Positions 32,902 through 42,103 of a stretch of DNA of 64,000 bases are shown here, one piece after another. The notes beneath the pieces are model-generated. The model was not told the DNA's origin and made no database searches. It worked only from the letters and a program-made list of their open reading frames with translations. Positions within the stretch are counted from its first letter, which is position 1; each line of letters opens with the position of its first letter. Where the stretch lies: positions 4,856,001 through 4,920,000 of the forward strand of contig NZ_JAMZEC010000001.1 in NCBI RefSeq assembly GCF_024172185.1. The letters run 5' to 3'. A program made the position numbers and the translations under genes. This DNA comes from Nonomuraea roseoviolacea subsp. carminata. GTDB taxonomy: Bacteria; Actinomycetota; Actinomycetes; Streptosporangiales; Streptosporangiaceae.

Positions 32902-33183
32902 GTGATCTTGAAGACCATAGTGCTCAACCTGATCCACATGACGCCGTCGCCCGCGCCGACCGGCGTCAACACCGAGGGGCTCGCCGACTTCCTGCGCGCC
33001 TTCTTCGCCCCGCTGTTCCTGGTCGTCGTGTCGGTGGTCGCGCTGTTCTTCCTCTTCACCCGCGAGATCACCAGGTTCGTGCAGTTCCTGATCCTGGCCG
33101 TGGCCATCGGTGTGATCTTCTACGTGCCCAACATCATCGAGGTGACGGCAAAGGCGATCGCGGGCGCGCTGGGCATCAAGTAA
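32902..33183 (+). CDS. Small two-helix membrane subunit of the T4SS
   Basis: The 93-residue protein has two long hydrophobic helices (FFAPLFLVVVSVVALFFLFT and FVQFLILAVAIGVIFYVPNI) after a short polar start. Size and position between tcpC and tcpE fit the TcpD or VirB2-like small subunit of Gram-positive type IV systems. GTG follows a good GGGAGGA site. No signal-peptidase motif is obvious. VirB2-like pilin and TcpD-like roles cannot be told apart from this sequence. Confidence 0.7.
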   Translation: MILKTIVLNLIHMTPSPAPTGVNTEGLADFLRAFFAPLFLVVVSVVALFFLFTREITRFVQFLILAVAIGVIFYVPNIIEVTAKAIAGALGIK

Positions 33184-33238
33184 AGGATTGAGACCGCTCC
33201 ACGGCGGTCATGAACGAGCGGGTGGAGAGGAGGACCGC

Positions 33239-36200
33239 GTGGACCTGCCCACGTACACGAACATCTGGCGCATCGAGAAGCGGCTCTACAAGCTGTACGA
33301 CCTACGGCTGCCGATGCCGTTGCCGATCGTCTGGATAGGCGTGTTCGTCGGGGTCTTCGTCCCGTGGTCGCTCCTGCTCGTGCTGATCGGCGTGCCCGTG
33401 GCGATGCCGTGGCACGTCCTTTTCCTGGTGCCGCCGGGCATCGTCACGTGGCTGGGCACCCGCCCCGTCATCGAGGGCAAGCGGCTCACCGAGCTGCTGG
33501 AGTCCCAGCTTCGCTACCTCGGGCAGCCGCGCGCCTGGTACCGCCTGTCGCCGATGTCCGAGCCCGAGACCGTCAGCTTCTCCGGCCGCATCTGGCACAC
33601 CGCGCCCGTTCCTGTGCGTGTGAAGCGCCCGAAGAAGGCCCGCAAGGCCGGCGCCGCGCAGCGCAGGTCGCGCGCCGTCGAGACGCCCGCCGGGCCGCGC
33701 GCCGTGCGCCCCGCCGTCGCGGCCGCCGCTGCCGCCGCCGCGCAGGCCCCGGTGGCCGAGCCCACGCCCGTCGCCGCCGTCACGACCGGCCGCACGGGCC
33801 GGGGCGTCACCGCCCGGCGCGGCACGGCCCCCGCCCTGGGCCACCGGGACGAACCGGTGACCGTGCAGGGTGAGGCGTCGACGGTCACCCTCCGGGGCGA
33901 CGTCACGGTCGGAGGTGACGTGACGGTACGCGGCGACGTGCACGTGGAGGGCGAGGTCACCGTACGGGGGGAGACGCCGTCGCCGGTGCGGTGGGGCGAG
34001 CTGTACGGCGAGGAGGGGACGGAGCGCGCTTCCGCCAGACGGGGCGTGACGCCCTCGCAGATCGTGGCGCCTTCGGAGCCTTCGAGGTCTTCGGAGTCTT
34101 CGGAGCCTTCGGACGAGGGTGTGCGGCTCGCGGACGGAGGCGCGCCCGAGGAGGGAACCGACCGTCCGTCGAAGCGCCGGAAGGCGCCCCGAGCGGGTGA
34201 CGGCCGGCCCGAGGATGAGGACGTCGCGGGAGCCGGCGGCGGTGCGTCGGGACGCGGAGAGCTTGCCGAAGAGGGACGTGGCCGGGCCGCGCAGTCGGAG
34301 ACGGCCGAAGAGGCGAATGGCCGGTCGGGGTCTCGGGCGCTTGCCGAAGACGGCCGTGGCCGGTCGGTGAACCAGGAGGATGCCGGAGAAGGGGCCGGTC
34401 GGTCGGGGCGTCGAGAGCCCGCCGAAGACGGGATCGGCCGAGCAGGGGGTCGGGAGACGGCCGACAAGCGGGGCGGAGCCGCCGGGGGCGAGCGAGGCGT
34501 AGCCCCTGGAAGCGGGGAGCGAGAGCCCGCCGGGCGGCGTGACGAGCGTCCCGGAGTGCGCCAGGAGCCCGTGGTGGGCAAGCCCATCGACACGGAGGCC
34601 CTCCGCCGCCTGCGCAAGCTCGCGGCCAGCGCCGACCCGCAGCGCTCAGCCTCTGCCGGTGGCTCACCGGCTCTACCCGGCCCGGGCTCGTCCGCGCTTC
34701 CTGGTCAGGGCTCGACCCGGCTGTCTGGTGAGGGCTCGCCCACGCTTCCTGGTCAGGGTTCGTCCAAGCGGCCGGGTCAGGGTTCATCCTCAGTGTCCGG
34801 CTCCCGAAGCGACCTGCCCGCGTCCCCCTCACGACCCGGTCGACCCGCGTCCGGCCCGCAAGCTGACGCACCCGCACAGTCCACGCCGCGGGAGGTATCG
34901 CCGTCCGTCCGTGAGGTCGGAGGGTCCCCGCAGCCAGAAGAGGGTCGCGGCGGCGTCTCGCCGCAAGCTGGTCTGCCTGAGTCGTCAGCGCCGCAGGAGG
35001 GGGCACCGTCCGTTCGTGACGCCGGAGGGGCCACGCAGCCTGAGGAAGCCCGTGGCGACGCCTCCTCGCTTGCTGACATCCCCTCGCCGACGGACGCCTC
35101 GACACCTGCCGAAGTCTCCCCGTCTGCGGACGTCTCCTCGTCTGCGGACGTCTCCTCGTCTGCGGACGTCTCCGCGTCTGCGGACGTTTCCGCGTCTGCG
35201 GACGTCTCCAGCTTCGCCGAAGCCTCCCTGTCTGCTGAGATCATCCCGTCGTCCGAGGTCATCCCGCCTGCTGAGGTCGCCCCGTCTCCCCAGGACGGCG
35301 CCGGTCGAGAGGCGGCTGCTGCGGGCGAGCCGGTATCGGGCGGCGAGTCGGCTTCGGACGCGTCCGGCGAGGCGGTCGGGCGCGCTGGAGGGCGGTCGGG
35401 GAGCGGAGAGACGCGTGACGACGAGGCGGCGCGCATGCAGCACCGCAAGGGGCAGCCGCCCCGCCAGGTGCCGCCGGTGCCGGGCGCGCAGCAGGTGCGG
35501 CCGTCGCAGGGATCAGGCGCCAAGCCCGTTCGTCTCGTCCCGTCGGTCATCGACGGCCCCGACGCCAAGCAGGCGGCCTCTAACGAGCCTGTCGCCTCCG
35601 CGTCGGGCGACGACCAGAACGTGACGCCGACGCCCGGCGGCCGCGACATCCCCGCGCCCGAAAGCCGCGAAGCCTCCGCCCCCGAGGGCCGCGATGCGTC
35701 CGCACCCGTAGACCGTGACGTCCCCGAACCCGGAGACCGTGACGTCCCCGAGCCCGGAGGCCGTGACGTTCCCGCGTCCGGAGGCCGCGACATCCCCGCG
35801 CCCGGAGGCCGCGAGGCGTCCGCGCCCGAAAGTCGCAACGCCCCCCATGACGACGGTCCTCAGGCGGCCGGCGCGCCGGCCGAGGGAGTCGGGGGCATCG
35901 GGCAGCCAGGTAGTGGGCGGCCGGTGCAGCGGGTCGGCGGGGGCGGGTCGCGGGAAGGGCGCGTGCGCAGGGTCGAGTCCGTGGTCGGGCGGGACTCCGG
36001 CGGGTGGCGGCGCATCGCCCAGGTCGTCGTCGGCGGCGGCGGGGTGCGCAGCGACGGGTCCGAGATCGACGAGGCCCGCGCGCGGGGCGTCTTCAACGGC
36101 AGCCGCAGGATCGTGGTCCTCGGCTGCACCGGCGGCGCCGGTCAGAGCACGACGGCCCTGATGCTGGGCCACACCCTGGCCAGGTACCGCGACGACAAGG

Positions 36201-36916
36201 TGATCGCCGTCGACGCCAACACCGGCGGCGAGACGCTGACGAGCCGGGTGGCCCCCGAGACGCCCGAGACCCTGGCTTCGCTGCTGGCCGGGCTCGACCA
36301 CGTCGGCGGCTACCTGTCGATGCGGGGCTACACCACCCGCACCGCCTCCGGCCTGGAGGTGATCGGGGCCGACACCGACGCGGACGCCGAGCGGCGCCTG
36401 TCGGACCGCAAGCTCTTCTCCGACCACCGCCTCGGCCAGGTCATCCACCTGCTCGACCGCCACTACAAGCTGACCGTCATCGACCCGGCCGCCGCGCTGG
36501 CCGCGCGGGTCCTGCCGTACGCGGACCAGCTCGTCCTCGTGGTCCCGGCGAGCGAGGAGGCGGCGGAGGCGGTGGCGATGACGTTCGAGTGGCTGGACGG
36601 GCACGGCTGCGCCGACCTGCGCAGGCGGGCGGTCATGGTGGTCAACGGGGTGAGCAGGCGCTCGATGTCCGACGTCGAGCAGGCGGAGGCGGTGGCCCGG
36701 GGCAGGTGCCGGGCCATCGTCCGGGTCCCCTGGGAGGACGACCTGGCGCCGGGGGGCGCCGAGCTCGTCGACCCGGGGCAGTTGCGCGCGGCCGGACGCC
36801 GGGCCTACCTGGCCCTCGCCGGCGTGGTGGTCGCGGGCTTCGCGGCACAGTCCGTCCGAGTGAGCGAAGAGGAGTTGGCGAGTGACCCCCCGGGCACGAG
36901 AATCGGTGAGCGTTAA
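33239..36916 (+). CDS. TcpE membrane domain fused to a MinD/ParA-like domain through a long repetitive linker
   Basis: The 1225-residue protein starts with a TcpE domain (about 1-120: LPTYTNIWRIEKRLYKLYDL, then two membrane helices and YLGQPRAWYRL). A linker of about 800 residues follows, rich in Gly, Ser, Pro, Glu and Arg, with several repeat families (VTVRGDV, SSADVS, RDVPEPGD). The C-terminus (about 950-1220) is MinD/ParA-like: RIVVLGCTGGAGQSTTALML, VIAVDANTGGETL, LTVIDPAAALAARV and VVVPASEEAAEAV. Both P-loop lysines are replaced (T and Q). The GTG follows GGAGAGGAGG. TcpE and MinD parts are normally separate. The fusion is seen directly; its role is inferred. Confidence 0.8.
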   Translation: MDLPTYTNIWRIEKRLYKLYDLRLPMPLPIVWIGVFVGVFVPWSLLLVLIGVPVAMPWHVLFLVPPGIVTWLGTRPVIEGKRLTELLESQLRYLGQPRAWYRLSPMSEPETVSFSGRIWHTAPVPVRVKRPKKARKAGAAQRRSRAVETPAGPRAVRPAVAAAAAAAAQAPVAEPTPVAAVTTGRTGRGVTARRGTAPALGHRDEPVTVQGEASTVTLRGDVTVGGDVTVRGDVHVEGEVTVRGETPSPVRWGELYGEEGTERASARRGVTPSQIVAPSEPSRSSESSEPSDEGVRLADGGAPEEGTDRPSKRRKAPRAGDGRPEDEDVAGAGGGASGRGELAEEGRGRAAQSETAEEANGRSGSRALAEDGRGRSVNQEDAGEGAGRSGRREPAEDGIGRAGGRETADKRGGAAGGERGVAPGSGEREPAGRRDERPGVRQEPVVGKPIDTEALRRLRKLAASADPQRSASAGGSPALPGPGSSALPGQGSTRLSGEGSPTLPGQGSSKRPGQGSSSVSGSRSDLPASPSRPGRPASGPQADAPAQSTPREVSPSVREVGGSPQPEEGRGGVSPQAGLPESSAPQEGAPSVRDAGGATQPEEARGDASSLADIPSPTDASTPAEVSPSADVSSSADVSSSADVSASADVSASADVSSFAEASLSAEIIPSSEVIPPAEVAPSPQDGAGREAAAAGEPVSGGESASDASGEAVGRAGGRSGSGETRDDEAARMQHRKGQPPRQVPPVPGAQQVRPSQGSGAKPVRLVPSVIDGPDAKQAASNEPVASASGDDQNVTPTPGGRDIPAPESREASAPEGRDASAPVDRDVPEPGDRDVPEPGGRDVPASGGRDIPAPGGREASAPESRNAPHDDGPQAAGAPAEGVGGIGQPGSGRPVQRVGGGGSREGRVRRVESVVGRDSGGWRRIAQVVVGGGGVRSDGSEIDEARARGVFNGSRRIVVLGCTGGAGQSTTALMLGHTLARYRDDKVIAVDANTGGETLTSRVAPETPETLASLLAGLDHVGGYLSMRGYTTRTASGLEVIGADTDADAERRLSDRKLFSDHRLGQVIHLLDRHYKLTVIDPAAALAARVLPYADQLVLVVPASEEAAEAVAMTFEWLDGHGCADLRRRAVMVVNGVSRRSMSDVEQAEAVARGRCRAIVRVPWEDDLAPGGAELVDPGQLRAAGRRAYLALAGVVVAGFAAQSVRVSEEELASDPPGTRIGER
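33870..33975 (+). repeat. VTVRGDV coding repeats in the TcpE-MinD linker
   Basis: About five units of 18-24 bp encode VTLRGD, VTVGGD, VTVRGD, VHVEGE and VTVRGE. They make a short beta-type segment in an otherwise disordered linker. Confidence 0.65.
35120..35209 (+). repeat. Five perfect-phase 18-bp coding repeats (SSADVS)
   Basis: Five contiguous 18-bp units of the form (T/C/G)CGTCTGCGGACGT(C/T)TCC encode (P/S/A)SADVS. They differ at two positions only, which indicates recent slippage amplification. Confidence 0.85.
35636..35845 (+). repeat. 24-bp coding repeats (8-residue GGRDVPEP type)
   Basis: About eight and a half units encode GGRDIPAP, ESREASAP, EGRDASAP, VDRDVPEP, GDRDVPEP, GGRDVPAS, GGRDIPAP and GGREASAP. 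The regular alternation of Arg-Asp/Glu with Pro suggests an extended, charge-patterned linker. Confidence 0.8.
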
Positions 36917-36963
36917 GTGAACGAGCGAGCGGGGACGCCCGGCTCATGCGCCGAGGGGGTGGC

Positions 36964-39438
36964 ATGAGCCGGGCGTCCAGAGCGCACCAGCGCCTCGCGG
37001 TCCGCTACTTCGACGACCGCATCCTGCTCACCGACACCAGCGCATGGGCGTACTTCCGCCTGCCGACGGTCAGCTACGAGTTCGTCACCCCCGACGAACG
37101 CGAGGCGCTGGCCACCAACATCACGATCGCGCTGGCCGCGATCCGGATGCCCGACGCCGAGGTTCACCTGCGGGTGGCGCACCGCACGTACCCCGCGGCC
37201 GAGTGGGCGATGGCGCTGAACGGCACCTCCGACGAGGGGCCGGGCTGGCGCGACTATCTGGAGGAGATGTACCGCCACGTCTGGGCGAAGGACTTCTGGA
37301 CGAAGGAGGTCTACCTCGGCGTACGGCTGGGCCCGCGCGGCCGGCAGATCGGCGGCGGCGTGCTGTCGCAGCTGTTCGGCTTCTACCAGCGCACCGAGAA
37401 GGTGCTCGGCATCGACGACGACCACGTACACGACGGCGAGATCGCCCGCTGGACGGAGCAGGCCGAGCGGCTCGGCAGGGCGCTGGCCTCCAGCGCCCTG
37501 TACGCCCGGCACGCCACCTCGATCGAGGTGGCGTGGCTGTTCCAGCACGCGGCGGCCGGCGGCATCGGCGACCCGCCGCCGTCGGCGAGCCCGAAGCGGC
37601 GCTGGGGCAGGGGCGAGATCGAGTCGCTGGTGGAGGGTGAGATCCACAACGGCCGGTCGCTGCTGCGCATCGTGCAGCCGCAGGGCGACTCGTACGTGGC
37701 GCACCTGTCGTTCGCCCGTTTCCCCGACCTCATGCCGTTCCCGGACGGCGAGCCGTGGCTGCACTTCGCCGACCAGCTCCCGTTCCCGGTGGAGATCTCG
37801 TCGCGGATGCGGCTGATCCCGCCGGTGAAGGCGTCCAAGGACGTCGCGCGCAAGCTGGCGCACGCCCGCGACATGGACATCCACATCCGGGAGGCGGGCG
37901 CCGAGGCGCCGATCGCGCTGGCCGAGCAGATCGACGCCGCCCGCATGCTGGAGCACGGCATCACCAAGGAGCGGCTGCCCTTCGTGTACGGCTGGCACCG
38001 GCTCATCGTGGCGGCGCCGACCGAGGACATCTGCGTGCAGCGGGTGGAGGCGGTCGTCGAGCACTACCGCGACATGGGCATCGACGTGGTCAACTCGACC
38101 GGCGACCAGTTCTCGCTGTTCTGCGAGGCGCTGCCGGGCGAGAAGGTACGGGTCAACGCCTACGCCCAGCGTCAGCCGCTGCGCACGATCGCGGGCGGCA
38201 TGGCCACGGCCACGGTCGATCTCGGTGACCGGCTCGGCGAGGGCAGCGAGGGCTGGCACGGCCCGTACATCGGCGAAACCGTGGGCCGGGCGCGCAGCAT
38301 CGTGCACTTCGACCCGCTGGTGGCGGCGACCCGCAACCGGCCGACGGCCATCGCGATCACCGGCGAGCCGGGCGGCGGCAAGACCACGCTGGCGCTGTTG
38401 ATGATCTACCAGATGGCGCTGCGCGGCGTGACGGTGGCGGTGATCGACCCGAAGGGTGACGCCGAGTCGCTGGTGGAGCTGCTGCAGAAGCGGGGACGCA
38501 GGGCACGCGTCATCCCGCTCGGCTCGGCCTCGCCGGGACTGCTCGACCCGTTCTCGTTCGGCGACGACATCGCGGCCAAGAAGACGATGGCCACGGAGAC
38601 GCTGCGCCTGCTGCTGCCCCGCATGTCGGAGGAGCGGGAGTCGGCGATGATCCAGGCCGTCGCCGCCGTGTCCAACCAGCCGGACCCGTCGCTGGGCAAG
38701 GTCGTCGAGTTCCTGGAGCAGTCGGAGGACGCGGCCTCCAAGAACCTCGGCGCGGTCCTGCGCTCCATGTCGGAGATGCACCTGGCGCGGCTGTGCTTCG
38801 ACCCGTCGGGCGGCGAGCAGGTCGACAGCGAGGGCTGGACGACGGTGTTCACGCTGGGCGGGCTGACGCTGCCGGACGCGGCGACCGGCCGCGACGACTA
38901 CTCCTACGAGCAGCGGCTGTCGGTGGCCCTGCTCTACCTGGTGTCACAGTTCGCGCGGCGGCTGATGAACGGGCTCGACCGCCGTGCCCCGAAGGCGATC
39001 TTCCTGGACGAGGCGTGGGCGATCACGTCCACGCCGGAGGGCGCCAAGCTGGTGCCCGAGGTCAGCCGGATGGGCCGGTCCCGCAACACCGCGCTCGTCC
39101 TCGTGTCACAGAACGCCGGCGACCTGCTCAACGAACAGGTGACCAACTGCCTGTCGTCGGTGTTCGCGTTCAGGTCCACCGAGCGCGTCGAGGTGGACCA
39201 CGTCATGTCCCTGCTCGGGGTGGAGCCGTCGGAGGAGCACAAGGCGGTGCTGCGCTCGCTCGGCAACGGCGAGTGCGTCTTCCGTGATCTGGACGGCCGG
39301 GCCGGCCGCATCGCAGTGGACCTGATCTCGGAGGAGCTGCTGCGCTGGCTCGACACGAATCCGACCCACGACAAACCCGGCGAGAGCGGGCATGATCTTC
39401 AAGGGGGAGTGGGCCGAGCGCAGGAGGTACGGTCATGA
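36964..39438 (+). CDS. virB4: VirB4/TcpF-like secretion ATPase
   Basis: The 824-residue protein powers type IV secretion. It has an N-terminal VirB4 domain (about 1-300, with VEISSRMRLIPPVKASKDVA) and a C-terminal AAA+ domain: Walker A AITGEPGGGKTTLAL (about 464-478), AVIDPKGDAESL, Walker B KAIFLDEAWAI (about 678-688) and LVSQNAGDLLNEQVTNCLSS. The ATG after GAGGGGG is used; the earlier ATG adds six Arg/Gly codons. It is 47 bp after the TcpE-MinD gene and overlaps the next gene by 4 bp (ATGA), so it sits in the core of the operon. Confidence 0.92.
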   Translation: MSRASRAHQRLAVRYFDDRILLTDTSAWAYFRLPTVSYEFVTPDEREALATNITIALAAIRMPDAEVHLRVAHRTYPAAEWAMALNGTSDEGPGWRDYLEEMYRHVWAKDFWTKEVYLGVRLGPRGRQIGGGVLSQLFGFYQRTEKVLGIDDDHVHDGEIARWTEQAERLGRALASSALYARHATSIEVAWLFQHAAAGGIGDPPPSASPKRRWGRGEIESLVEGEIHNGRSLLRIVQPQGDSYVAHLSFARFPDLMPFPDGEPWLHFADQLPFPVEISSRMRLIPPVKASKDVARKLAHARDMDIHIREAGAEAPIALAEQIDAARMLEHGITKERLPFVYGWHRLIVAAPTEDICVQRVEAVVEHYRDMGIDVVNSTGDQFSLFCEALPGEKVRVNAYAQRQPLRTIAGGMATATVDLGDRLGEGSEGWHGPYIGETVGRARSIVHFDPLVAATRNRPTAIAITGEPGGGKTTLALLMIYQMALRGVTVAVIDPKGDAESLVELLQKRGRRARVIPLGSASPGLLDPFSFGDDIAAKKTMATETLRLLLPRMSEERESAMIQAVAAVSNQPDPSLGKVVEFLEQSEDAASKNLGAVLRSMSEMHLARLCFDPSGGEQVDSEGWTTVFTLGGLTLPDAATGRDDYSYEQRLSVALLYLVSQFARRLMNGLDRRAPKAIFLDEAWAITSTPEGAKLVPEVSRMGRSRNTALVLVSQNAGDLLNEQVTNCLSSVFAFRSTERVEVDHVMSLLGVEPSEEHKAVLRSLGNGECVFRDLDGRAGRIAVDLISEELLRWLDTNPTHDKPGESGHDLQGGVGRAQEVRS

Positions 39439-42101
39439 AGGTCCGGCTACCCAGGCGGCTCGCGCTCGCGCTGGCCCTGATCGCGGGCATCCTCGTGGTC
39501 CCGATCGTGGTGGGCGGCATGTCGCCGGCCGCCGCGGGACCGTGCGACCTGTCGCCCGCGCTGACCCCCGAGGTGATCGGCAGCGGCGTCGACGGCATGA
39601 TCCAGCCGCCGGCGCCCGAGGGCACGACCCCGGCGGCGGCCACCAACTACGCGCAGTTCGGCATGAGCGGCCAGTTCTGGCACACCTACGGCCTGGGCTG
39701 CTCCGACATCGTCGCCGTCCTCGGCAACGGCTGGGCCAACACGGTCTTCCTGTGGGCCAAGGCGATCGACCGGGTGACGATCACCACCTACCAGGCCGCC
39801 GCCACGGAGGGGCCGCTCCAGTCCATCAAGGACGTGGTGGACGACATCGTGACGAACCTGTCGGAGGCGATGTACTGGCCGTTCCTCCGCCCGATCGTGA
39901 TTCTCGGCGCGATCTGGCTGGCCTGGTACGGCCTGATCCGCAAGCGGGCCACGACCACGGCCGAGGGCGTCATCTGGATGGTGCTGGCGGTCACGGTCGC
40001 GACCTGGTTCTTCAGCCGCCCGGGTGACTTCACCGGCCTCGGCAAGATCGTCACGGACAAGACCGGCGAGGTGGTCAACTCCGCCTTCTCCGGCCTGCCC
40101 GGCGCGGGCGGCGCCTCCTGCCTGCCCGGACCCGGCCAGACCAACCCCGTGGTGAAGGCCGGCGGCTACGGCCAGAGCGGCACGCCGGGCGTCGACCAGA
40201 ACGCCGACGCCCTGTGGTCCACGCTCGTCTGCAAGCCGTGGCTGGTCGGCCTGTTCGGCACGGCCGACCCGAACGCGCCGGTGGTGCGCGACTACGGCCG
40301 GCTCATGCTGGAGACGCAGGCGATCCCCGCCCCGCAGGCCGGCCAGCAGGGCGCCGACGCGGCGGCGCACCAGGCGAAGTACGCCGAGATCGCCGAACAG
40401 CTCAAGAACGACCCGCGCTTCGCCATCTTCCAGGGCAAGGACTGGACCTCCCGGCTCGGCGTGGCCATCGGCGCGCTGATCGCGGCCCTGGTCGCGGGCG
40501 TGCTGATCTTCCTGGTGGCGGTCTCGCTGCTGGTGCTGAAGGTCGGGTTCCTGCTGTTGCTCATCCTCGGCCCGGTGTTCCTGCTGATCGGCGTGCATCC
40601 GGGCAGCGGGCGCATCATCGCGATGCGCTGGGTGGAGATGCTGGTCGGCACGCTGCTCCGGCAGGCCGTGCTGGCGCTGGTGCTGGGCGTGCTCGTGTAC
40701 GGCTACGCGCTGATCATCTCGACCGCGATGCCGTGGGGTCTGCAGATTTTGTTCATGGCGTTGCTGACGATCGCGGTGTTCTTCTACCGCAGGCCGTTCC
40801 AGCACCTGTTCGCCTCCATGAACGGCCACACGCTGGCCACCCGCATGCTCGGCGAGGCGGCCAGCTCCCGCACGCTGGAGCGCTCGGCCGTGGCGCTGCC
40901 GCCGGTGGCCTCGGCCCGCATCGGGCGCTGGGGCGTGCGCAAGGCCGAGCCGCTCATTCAGGCCGCGGCGACCGGCGCGGCGGCCGGGACGGCCGCGGCG
41001 AGCGCGGTCGCGCAGGGCCGGGTCCGCGCGGAGGAGGCGGCGGCCGGCGCGACGCAGCAGGGCACGCGGGTGCCCGCCACGGCGGCTCCGCTCGGCACCG
41101 ACCAGCAGGGCGGCAAGGCGGCGTCCCGGCAGGTGCCCGCGCCGCGTCCGGGGTCGGCGCCGCCGCTCAACCTCGGCGGCACGCCGGCCCGCACGCGCGG
41201 CGCCGGGGCGGCCGGTGGTCCCCGGGCGACGGGTGGCGCGGCCGGTGGAGCGGCCGGCGGCGCTCCGGGCGGTTCCGGCGCTTCGGGTGGCCGGGGCGGC
41301 TCGGGGGGTCGCGGCGGTTCGGCGAGTGGCGCGGGTCCGCGTGTCTCCGGCGGATCGGCGGGTGGCGCCGGGCCGCGGGTGTCCGGCGGCGGATCGCGGG
41401 TGTCGGGCGGAGCCGGCGCGGCGTCCCGGCTGTCGGCCGCGGCGGGCGGCGGCAGCGGCGGAGGTCACGGCGGTTCGTCCGGTGGCGGTTCGGGCTCCTC
41501 GGGCGGTTCGGGCTCGGCGGGCGGTGGCTGGTTCGGCGGCCGGTCCGGTGGCGGCTGGGCGTCGCGAGGCGGCCGGTCGGGCGCCTCCGGTGGCTCCGGC
41601 GGTGGGATCTTCGGCGGGTCCGGATCGGGTGGATCCAGGTCCGGCGGGTCGAGGTCGGGCGGTTCCGGCGGTGGTCTGTTCGGTGGCGGCGGTTCCGGGT
41701 CAGGCGGGTCGCGGTCGGGTGGGTCCGGGTCGGGTGGGTCCGGGTCGGGTGGGTCCGGGTCGGGCGGTTCCGGTGGCGGTCTGTTCGGCGGCGGCTCCAG
41801 GTCCGGTGGATCGGGCGGCGGGTCGAGGTCCGGCGGCGGTCTGTTCGGCGGCGGGTCCGGGTCGCGTGGCGGCGGCAGAGGCTCCGGCGGCTCCCGGTGG
41901 GGCGACTCGGGCGGTTCGCGGTCGTCGAGCGGCGGCTCGTCGGGCGGCGGGATCTTCGGCGGGTCGTCGCGCGACGCCTCGCGCGGTCGCGCGGAGGAGC
42001 CGCCCCCGCTCTGGCTGCCCAGCCGGCGCGGCAGCGGCTCCGGCGGTGACGAGCCGCCCGTGCCGTTCTGGCTCAAGCCCGGCAGTCAGGACAAGGACTG
42101 A
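39435..42101 (+). CDS. VirB6/TrbL-like channel protein with Gly/Ser-rich tail
   Basis: The 888-residue protein has a signal peptide (about 1-34, ending SPAAA), then several membrane helices in two groups (about 155-195 and 345-455, such as VAGVLIFLVAVSLLVLKVGF and FLLLLILGPVFLLIG), as in VirB6/TrbL/TcpH channel proteins. After an Ala-rich segment, residues about 590-860 are almost only Gly, Ser and Arg, with repeated GGGLFGGGS and GGSGSGGS. The tail ends in a Pro-rich stretch with LWLPSRRG and FWLKPG. ATGA overlap with virB4. The tail is far longer than in typical VirB6 proteins. Confidence 0.85.
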   Translation: MKVRLPRRLALALALIAGILVVPIVVGGMSPAAAGPCDLSPALTPEVIGSGVDGMIQPPAPEGTTPAAATNYAQFGMSGQFWHTYGLGCSDIVAVLGNGWANTVFLWAKAIDRVTITTYQAAATEGPLQSIKDVVDDIVTNLSEAMYWPFLRPIVILGAIWLAWYGLIRKRATTTAEGVIWMVLAVTVATWFFSRPGDFTGLGKIVTDKTGEVVNSAFSGLPGAGGASCLPGPGQTNPVVKAGGYGQSGTPGVDQNADALWSTLVCKPWLVGLFGTADPNAPVVRDYGRLMLETQAIPAPQAGQQGADAAAHQAKYAEIAEQLKNDPRFAIFQGKDWTSRLGVAIGALIAALVAGVLIFLVAVSLLVLKVGFLLLLILGPVFLLIGVHPGSGRIIAMRWVEMLVGTLLRQAVLALVLGVLVYGYALIISTAMPWGLQILFMALLTIAVFFYRRPFQHLFASMNGHTLATRMLGEAASSRTLERSAVALPPVASARIGRWGVRKAEPLIQAAATGAAAGTAAASAVAQGRVRAEEAAAGATQQGTRVPATAAPLGTDQQGGKAASRQVPAPRPGSAPPLNLGGTPARTRGAGAAGGPRATGGAAGGAAGGAPGGSGASGGRGGSGGRGGSASGAGPRVSGGSAGGAGPRVSGGGSRVSGGAGAASRLSAAAGGGSGGGHGGSSGGGSGSSGGSGSAGGGWFGGRSGGGWASRGGRSGASGGSGGGIFGGSGSGGSRSGGSRSGGSGGGLFGGGGSGSGGSRSGGSGSGGSGSGGSGSGGSGGGLFGGGSRSGGSGGGSRSGGGLFGGGSGSRGGGRGSGGSRWGDSGGSRSSSGGSSGGGIFGGSSRDASRGRAEEPPPLWLPSRRGSGSGGDEPPVPFWLKPGSQDKD
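41600..41985 (+). repeat. Gly/Ser-coding repeats in the VirB6 tail
   Basis: Short GGGTCCGGGTCGGGT-type 15-bp units recur, four of them nearly perfect near 41703-41770, together with repeated GGTGGTCTGTTCGGCGG-like blocks that encode the GGGLFGGGS motif four times. Confidence 0.8.
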
Positions 42102-42103
42102 CG

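Noticed and set aside
35120..35845. CRISPR-like array
   Set aside because: Units are 18 and 24 bp with no unique spacers, lie in frame within a large gene and encode regular peptide repeats. No cas genes are nearby.
36913..38781. 622-residue open frame antisense to virB4
   Set aside because: Composition is His/Arg/Leu-rich as in other shadow frames, and VirB4 Walker motifs lie on the plus strand.
41600..41985. CRISPR or structural DNA repeat in the VirB6 gene
   Set aside because: The repeats are short, in frame and encode Gly/Ser motifs. They are protein-coding low complexity.
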